Part shown: positions 57,892 through 64,000 of the stretch, in pieces
Layout of the letters: each line of letters opens with the position of its first letter
How positions within the stretch are numbered: position 1 is the first letter of the stretch
Source of the DNA: Actinomucor elegans
Lineage: Eukaryota; Mucoromycota; Mucoromycetes; Mucorales; Mucoraceae
Assembly (NCBI GenBank): GCA_026027325.1
Contig: JAMSLZ010000012.1
Location: 744,001-808,000 of the forward strand
Length of the DNA: 64,000 bases
Direction: 5' to 3'
Program-made: the position numbers and the translations under genes
Notes under the pieces: model-generated
Databases searched by the model: none
What the model was told of the DNA's origin: nothing
The model's input: only the letters and a program-made list of their open reading frames with translations

Positions 57892-58874
57892 TTAGTTTTC
57901 TTTATAAGGATATTCTACAATACAAAAGAGCATTAGTTATGAACAAATCATCTCTATAGGCACATACCTAAGATATCATCCTTCTTTCTCCACAACTTCT
58001 TCTTCTTCTTGGTTGTGACGTGTTCTGCCCATACTTCAACACAGTACTTCTTTTTGAATTTGCGGATAAAGACTGGATCCCATAATTCAGATGCAATACC
58101 AAGATCCTTACAGCAACGCATTAATGCGTTACTCTTACAGCCTTCGGAAGCAGTAGGTAATCCAGATACATCAAAGTAGTCTTGCTCGCCTCTAGCCTGT
58201 GATATGAAGCGGCCACTACAAATCAAAGCATACTCACGTGAAATATTCTTTGGTGATATCGTATGCTCACCACGCGGTGCTAGACCCCATCCACCTGGTC
58301 CAAATGCTCTATTCAATATGCGTCTATACTTGATCTCGGGCAAATAAATAAGACCATCTATAGGTTTATCAGTTATATACACATATGTTTAAATCTGCTA
58401 TATTTTACCTGGCTTTACTTCAATGTCATCAGGATTAATAGGTTCAAGCAAGATATCAGACACTTCCTTGGGGAATTTCTCTGTAGAGAGGCCATAGAAT
58501 GAAGAAGACCAATTTTGTCCCTGTTCTTGTGGCTCCTCTAATGCTGTATCGAATTGACTTGTGGTAGGAAAGTGTTGAGGTTGAGTTGCTACAGCAGCGG
58601 CACTGTTGGTTTCTTTATTGACAGCCGGTTTTGCCTCTGCTTTAGCCTTGCTTTCATATATCTTTGCATTGGATGTGGTTGTTGGTTGTGGTGATATGGC
58701 TTCTTTTTTGTTGACCTTGACATATCTCGTCGTCGCGACACCTCGAACCTGAAATAAACAAGTTTCTTATTTAACAAACATATACAAGAAATACTATCTG
58801 GATATAGACTAGTTTACCAACTGAACTCGAACTGGTTTCACGGCGATTCTTCTTAAACTTGCGAAAGCCTGCAT
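57892..58874 (-). CDS. MGM101: Mitochondrial genome maintenance protein Mgm101
   Basis: Exons join as [19 protein letters not shown], then [15 protein letters not shown], a Pro/Gln/Ala-rich linker, [40 protein letters not shown], and the core [71 protein letters not shown]. The last splice (donor in GATATCTTAG, acceptor before AATATCC) gives the conserved C-terminus [15 protein letters not shown]; without it the frame would end DDILGMCL. Mgm101 is a Rad52-type single-strand annealing protein of the mitochondrial nucleoid, needed for mtDNA repair in fungi. The N-terminus is Arg-rich and fits a mitochondrial presequence. Length (about 260-270 aa) fits the family. Confidence 0.93.
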
Positions 58875-59932
58875 TTGGTCTTGGAATTATAACAACAAAA
58901 AAGGTTCTTTCGAGGAGGGGGAGGAAGGCTTAAGATATCTATTGCTACGGATTTTTAAAAGTGCAATGAGCGCTTGCATGGAAGGAAAACCTGTCACGTA
59001 TAACCCGGTGCTTGAACTTTTTCATTATGCAATTGTTCGTTGTTTATCAATTTAAGTGAAAGATAGATAATGCTTTTACATCAATAGATGTAGTATAAAG
59101 GGCTCGAAAGGATGTTTTGAGAGAGACTGTTTCGCGTTCTCTTGGTTGATTAGGCTAATCAAAATCAAATTTTCCTTCTTTTCTCAGGAATAAATCATCA
59201 TTCTCAAAGCAAACGCATTACTATTTTTACGTCAATCAACGCATATTTAAATCTTATAAACAAACTTGATGCTAATACTTAAAGAAAACTTGTTCAAGAA
59301 TATATCGGTTGCTGCTACCACCACCACCACCACCACCACCACCACCACCACCGGTAACCATCGCGCTCAAATCTCAGCCATCCAATCATATGAACCACTT
59401 ATTTAAACATGACAGCAATTTTTTTTTTTTGATGATTATAGATCACATTTTATTGATAATTCCAATCATTAGTATAAAACAAAAAATACAGTGGAAATGA
59501 ATTTATATTTATCGTGTAATTTTTATTACAAAAAACTTTGGTTTATAAACCTAAAACCAAATGATATCCTAACTAATTTGGTCCATAGAACCATATAGTA
59601 TTGTTATAATTAGATGCATAATAAATTTTTGCATAAACTTTATTAAAAAAAACCATGCTTTAACGTTAATGTTTGAGTAGCGTAAATCTTGCATTAAAGC
59701 CATAGAAATGAATTTTTGGAACCTCAATCTTTTCAGCCTTCTGGCATCTGTATTATTATTATTATTTTCTAATTTCCGTCATCCAATCAAAAGTAGCTTT
59801 TACTATTACAACTCCACTTACAACGCGACGGCATAAGGGTAAGCCACAATGCAGTCACTCATAGTGATAATTTGACACCTCGGCCGAAAAAAAAGTTCTT
59901 TAATCCTCTTCATTATACATACAACACCTAGA
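58875..59932. other. Spacer with (ACC)12 microsatellite
   Basis: Divergent promoter region between Mgm101 and the Nop12-like gene. It contains an (ACC)12 repeat at 59317-59352; the plus-strand ORF across it (polyproline, 59309-59500) is low-complexity and rejected. Runs of TTA/ATT units lie near 59751-59767. Confidence 0.6.
59317..59352. repeat. (ACC)12 trinucleotide repeat
   Basis: Twelve perfect ACC units lie in non-coding DNA between two divergent genes. It is probably length-variable among strains. Confidence 0.9.
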
Positions 59933-61176
59933 ATGAGTGGTTTATTATCTACACCAGCCAAAGTAGAAAGTCATTTGGATGACCTCTTTAAGAACTCTGT
60001 AAGAGAAATATTTACAATGCAAAAGAAACCAGTCCATTAATCCAATTATATAGGCTGGTAAGAGTGAAGTGGCTGTCAAGCCTATCCTTACCGAGGAAGT
60101 AGTCGCCAGTGTAGCAAAGAAGAACAAGACCCAAGGAAAGAAAGAAGCCAACAAAGCTTTCTTGGGTTTCATGAAAGCAAGAGAATTGATTTCAGCTACT
60201 CACAAGGTGATTATTAAAATACAGTAACCAATGTACAGTATAACTTATACAAATGATAGAGAAAAGCTGAGGAATTAGAAGAAAAAGAAGTAAAGAAGGC
60301 CAAAAAGGTTTTGACTACTGAAGAAAAGGCTGAGAAAGAGCTTAGAACTGTGTTTGTTGGTAATTTGCCCATCGAATGTATTGAAAAGGTATATTTGAGC
60401 TTGTGAGCATAGGCTCACCTATTTTGCGCGATTGTATCTAATACACCGTTTTCATTTAGGAGGGTTATAAGCAACTGCAGTCTCGATTCAAAGAGTGTGG
60501 AAAGATCGAGTCCATTCGTTTCAGATCAGTCGCCTTTTCAGAGCCCATGGATCGTAAATCAGCTTTTATTGCACGTAAACTTCACTCTTCTCGCGACGTA
60601 TTGAACGCATACATCGTATTCAGTAACAAGCAAGAGGCCGATAAAGCATGTAAATTGAATGGTGTTGTGTTTATGGATAAGCATTTGCGTGTAGATGGTG
60701 CTTCCAATGATAAACAACACGACCGTAAACGATCTGTATTTTTGGGTGGTTTACCATTTGATACCGAGGAAGAAGAGCTTTGGGAGTTCTTTAAGGACTG
60801 CGGTGAAATTGAAAGTGTACGCGCTGTAAGAGATAAGATCACAAATGTCGGTAAAGGCTTTGGTTATGTTCAATTCCTCGACCGTGACTCTGTCGATGCT
60901 GCATTAGCCTTGACAGACAAGAAATTCCGTAACAAGACAAAGATCCGTATTCAACGTTGCAAGATACCCGTATCTGAAGGCGGTGTGAGAGATACAAAGA
61001 AGAAGACTGGCAGTAAAAAGGGTTCAACTCGCAAATCATCTGGTAAAGCCGGTAAACTGATACCTAATCCCAAGAGATTTGAAGGCACTCGCGCTACAAA
61101 AGATGACGGTAAAAAGTTCAAAATCGTAAAATCTCCCAAAAAGAAATTAGCCGCCAAAAAAGGTGGTAAAAAGTAG
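59933..61176 (+). CDS. NOP12: Nop12/RBM34-like nucleolar RNA-binding protein
   Basis: The start at 59933 gives MSGLLSTPAKVESHLDDLFK; there are four exons and about 355 residues. Two RRMs are present. The first runs from RTVFVGNLPIECIEK (RNP2) through IESIRFRSVAFSEP to LNAYIVFSNKQEADKACKLN (RNP1-like). The second runs from RSVFLGGLPFDTEEEELWEF to TNVGKGFGYVQFLDRD (a clear RNP1). The C-terminus is strongly Lys/Arg/Ser-rich (KKKTGSKKGSTRKSSGKAGK), a nucleolar-type tail. The DRKSAFIARKLH segment between beta strands of RRM1 is a signature of Nop12/RBM34. Yeast Nop12 acts in pre-25S rRNA folding and 27S processing. IMPDH follows on the same strand, 127 bp downstream. Confidence 0.9.
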
Positions 61177-61303
61177 AGTGAAACTTGCTGAAACCAAAAA
61201 CCTCTCTCTTTTTTTTTTACCACGCTTTGTAACCAGTCATAACGCCTATAAAACCCTTTTTTCTGCCTTATTTCATTATGCATATTTCTTTTTCTTAATA
61301 AAA

Positions 61304-62986
61304 ATGTCTTTGGATTGTAAACAAGCCAACAAGTATTTAGCAGAGTATGAACATAAGGATGGTTTAGCCGCTGAAGCTCTCATGGATGAACAGTTGAGTG
61401 GCGGCCTAACATACAATGATTTCTTGATATTACCTGGTTATATCGACTTTGATGCTACTAAGGCTTCTCTTGATTCACATATCACAAAGAATATTGCCCT
61501 AAAGATTCCTTTCTTATCCTCTCCCATGGATACTGTCACTGAATCCGAAATGGCCATCTCCATGGCAGTAAGTTAACCATATACAAATAATCAATGATTG
61601 ATGCGTTCTTTATTTAGTTATTGGGTGGTATTGGCATTATTCATCATAATTGTGATGCAGAATTTCAAGCAGACATGGTTCGCAAGGTCAAATCATTTGA
61701 AAATGGGTTTATAGTAGATCCTGTTGTTCTTTCGCCTACCAATACAGTTGCTGATGTGAAAGCTATCAAAGCAAAGAAGGGCTTTTCTGGTATTCCAATT
61801 ACCGGTAATACAGCATGATAGTTATATGATATACATTTATTAATGTATTCTCGTAATAGAGGACGGCCATTTGAATGGTAAACTAGTTGGGATCGTCACC
61901 GGCCGTGATATTCAATTCCACAAGGATGATACTTCTTTGCTTGAAGATGTCATGAGCACAGACTTGGTTGTAGCAAAGAAAGGTATTACGTTACAAGACG
62001 CAAATGACATTCTTCGTTCTTCCAAGAAGGGCAAACTACCTATCGTTGATGATCAAGGGCGCCTTGTATCTTTATTATCTCGTTCTGACCTTTTGAAGAA
62101 CCTTAACTATCCTTTAGCGTCAAAGAGTGCAGATTCCAAACAACTCTTATGCGGTGCTGCTATTGGCACGCGTCCAGATGACAAAAATCGACTTGCTCTA
62201 CTAGTAAAAGCAGGCCTCGATGTTGTTGTCTTGGATTCCTCACAAGGAAACTCTGTTTACCAACTAGACATGTTACGTTATATCAAAGAAACCTATCCGA
62301 GACTGGAAGTCATTGCTGGTAACGTGGTGACTCGTGAACAAGCTGCCAACTTGATCGAAGCCGGCGCTGATGGTATTCGTATCGGTATGGGTTCTGGTTC
62401 TATTTGTATCACTCAGGAAGTCATGGCATGTGGTCGTCCTCAAGCAACGGCAGTCTACCGCGTTTCCCAGTTTGCTCGTCGCTTCGGTGTACCCACAATT
62501 GCTGATGGCGGTATTGGTAACATAGGCCATATTGTGAAAGCTTTGGGTTTGGGTGCTAGTGCTGTCATGATGGGGGGTCTATTGGCTGGCACTGCAGAAG
62601 CACCTGGCGAGTACTTTTATCACGAAGGCCAACGTCTCAAACGCTATCGAGGCATGGGCTCTATTGACGCCATGAACATAACATCCGGTGGTAAAGACGG
62701 TAACGCTGCTACAAAGCGTTATTTCTCAGAGGGTGATTCAATCAAGGTTGCTCAGGGCGTCGTTGGTAATGTAATCGATAAAGGCTCTGTTCGCAAGTAT
62801 GCTTCATATCTCATCACTGGCCTTCAACATTCTCTTCAAGATATTGGATGCCAGTCCGTCAAACAGTTCCATGAAGATGTTTTCAATGGTAAAGTTCGTT
62901 TTGAAAAAAGAACTGCAGCAGCTCAAATGGAGGGTGGAGTTCATGGTCTTCACTCTTATGAAAAGAAGCTCTTCAAAACAGTCTAG
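61304..62986 (+). CDS. IMD: Inosine-5'-monophosphate dehydrogenase
   Basis: Three exons (61304-61567, 61618-61804, 61860-62986) encode 525 residues, the standard eukaryotic length. The enzyme oxidises IMP to XMP with NAD+, the committed step to GTP. Landmarks: [15 protein letters not shown] near the start; [32 protein letters not shown]; a two-CBS regulatory insert (about residues 118-235, [20 protein letters not shown] through [20 protein letters not shown]); [18 protein letters not shown]; and the catalytic loop [17 protein letters not shown] with Cys333 as nucleophile. Further blocks are [20 protein letters not shown] and GMGSIDAMN. The C-terminus [11 protein letters not shown] is family-typical. 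The CBS pair binds ATP/GTP for feedback control in this family. Confidence 0.96.
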
Positions 62987-64000
62987 TTGTGCATAATTTA
63001 AAGTATTGTTTTAATACGGACCCAACAAATGTAATTTATACATTTCAAGTATTAAACTAATCCCATCTGATTTTTGTTTCGTTTTTGAAATTGCAAAGCA
63101 TGTATACTTTTTTTTTTTTTTTGCAAATCCTTTATGCCAACCATTTTATTTTGGGGATATTATCTGAAGCGCATGTATATCAAGTGTCGCAGGACGTATG
63201 TACATGAGATATGCTTCAAGTACGAAGTTTGTAAATATCATAGAATTGATATGAACGGTAGCAAACACACTGTGAACTCATAAAATATTATTGAAAATAC
63301 GATCCTCTTAATTGACCTTTCGTCGAAAGAATCTCCATATGGTGCATGTAAACGCCACTTAATTATGTATAATATCCAGTTGTACATTAGATATGTTGAA
63401 TTTGTTTATGCATCTGTATTTTTATATTATTTAGATATAGTACTAAAGTAAATTACCATAAAACCACAATTTATGGGACGTTGATTATGGTTAATTTCTA
63501 CTGATCCAATTGTGCTTGCAGTCGCTTTTGTTTATAATTAGTCGCTACATTGATGCGAATTACAAAATGGTTAGTTACCCCAAATACTTAATTAAGAAGT
63601 CGTTTACGTGCCATCATAATAGCGCAATCAAATTGTTAAAATAGAGGAATATAAGCACTGTTCTATGAAAAAGACCTTTCTGGTTCCAAAAACACTAGCT
63701 TTATTTCACGTATATGTGCTGTAAAATATTCGCGACACGTATACTGTTTACTCCAAAAAAAAAAAAAAAAATGAAGAGATAATCTAAAAGCCAGTATTTG
63801 AAAAGTAACTAGTGAGTTTTTTCAACATGCTGAATGCTTTAGGAAGCTTGTTGGATACCTTTTTCGTGGGTACTAATTACAAAAATATCGCGATATTTAA
63901 AGGTAGAAACATCTTTACCAGGAGGTATTCCAATCATAGATACAATATCCATCGGATTTTATTACATTATAATGGATAGTATTGACTTGAAGGCTATAGC
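62987..64000. other. AT-rich spacer to the window end
   Basis: The 3' flank of IMPDH. Only homopolymer tracts (T near 63107-63122, A near 63755-63771) were seen; no ORF or RNA gene is supported. Confidence 0.5.

Noticed and set aside
59309..59500. Polyproline ORF
   Set aside because: It is generated by the (ACC)12 repeat, with no further protein-like sequence.
62273..62530. Antisense ORF inside IMPDH
   Set aside because: Shadow of the conserved catalytic domain in the sense frame.

Overview
The window is nuclear DNA of an early-diverging filamentous fungus, most likely a Mucorales-type mucoromycote. The signs are: AT-rich intergenic DNA; many short spliceosomal introns (about 45-75 nt) with GTAAGT/GTATGT-like donors and CTAAC/CTAAA-like branch sites; fungal proteins such as Mgm101 and a proteinase K-like subtilase; and proteins missing from most Dikarya, namely Integrator subunit 7 and a BEACH-WD40-FYVE ALFY-type protein. 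The genus is not decided by the sequence. There is no operon structure, CRISPR array or phage.

Layout. 1-2122: tail of an ankyrin-like protein, prefoldin subunit 1 (-), AN1 zinc-finger protein (+). 2123-4303: AT-rich spacer. 4304-5745: BAHD-type acyltransferase. 5746-9978: gene-poor DNA with a decayed Tc1/mariner transposase (about 7010-8290, -). 9979-13508: Integrator subunit 7 (-). 14231-16563: glutamate decarboxylase (-). 16876-18461: secreted subtilase (-). 20600-22571: drug:H+ antiporter-type MFS transporter (-). 23428-24774: YIF1 (+). 25022-27165: Rab escort protein (-). 27984-29360: intronless Gag/retropepsin-derived protein with a lost catalytic Asp (+). 29420-40468: ALFY/WDFY3-like giant protein (+). 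40578-41149: unresolved minus-strand locus. 41188-42746: GH18 chitinase (+). 42870-43706: mitoribosomal mL46 (+). 43785-45068: unrecognised coiled-coil/Cys-pair protein (-). 45960-46571 and 46768-48490: divergent pair RLP24 (-) and NMD3 (+). 48651-48875: small conserved-looking ORF (-). 50018-50750: bHLH-zipper factor (+). 52090-53717: methionine aminopeptidase 1 (+). 53933-54742: short trehalose-phosphate-synthase-like pseudoenzyme (-). 54743-57660: gene-poor. 57661-57804: small membrane ORF (-). 57892-58874: Mgm101 (-). 59933-61176: Nop12/RBM34-like (+). 61304-62986: IMP dehydrogenase (+). The rest is AT-rich.

Themes: ribosome production is over-represented (RLP24, NMD3, Nop12-like, mL46, MetAP1, and IMPDH for GTP supply). 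Membrane traffic is represented by YIF1, the Rab escort protein and the ALFY-like protein. The most unusual items are a predicted 4-nt microexon in NMD3, the TPS-like pseudoenzyme, the protease-dead Gag-pro-derived gene, a dispersed short repeat family in the spacers, and the unresolved locus upstream of the chitinase.
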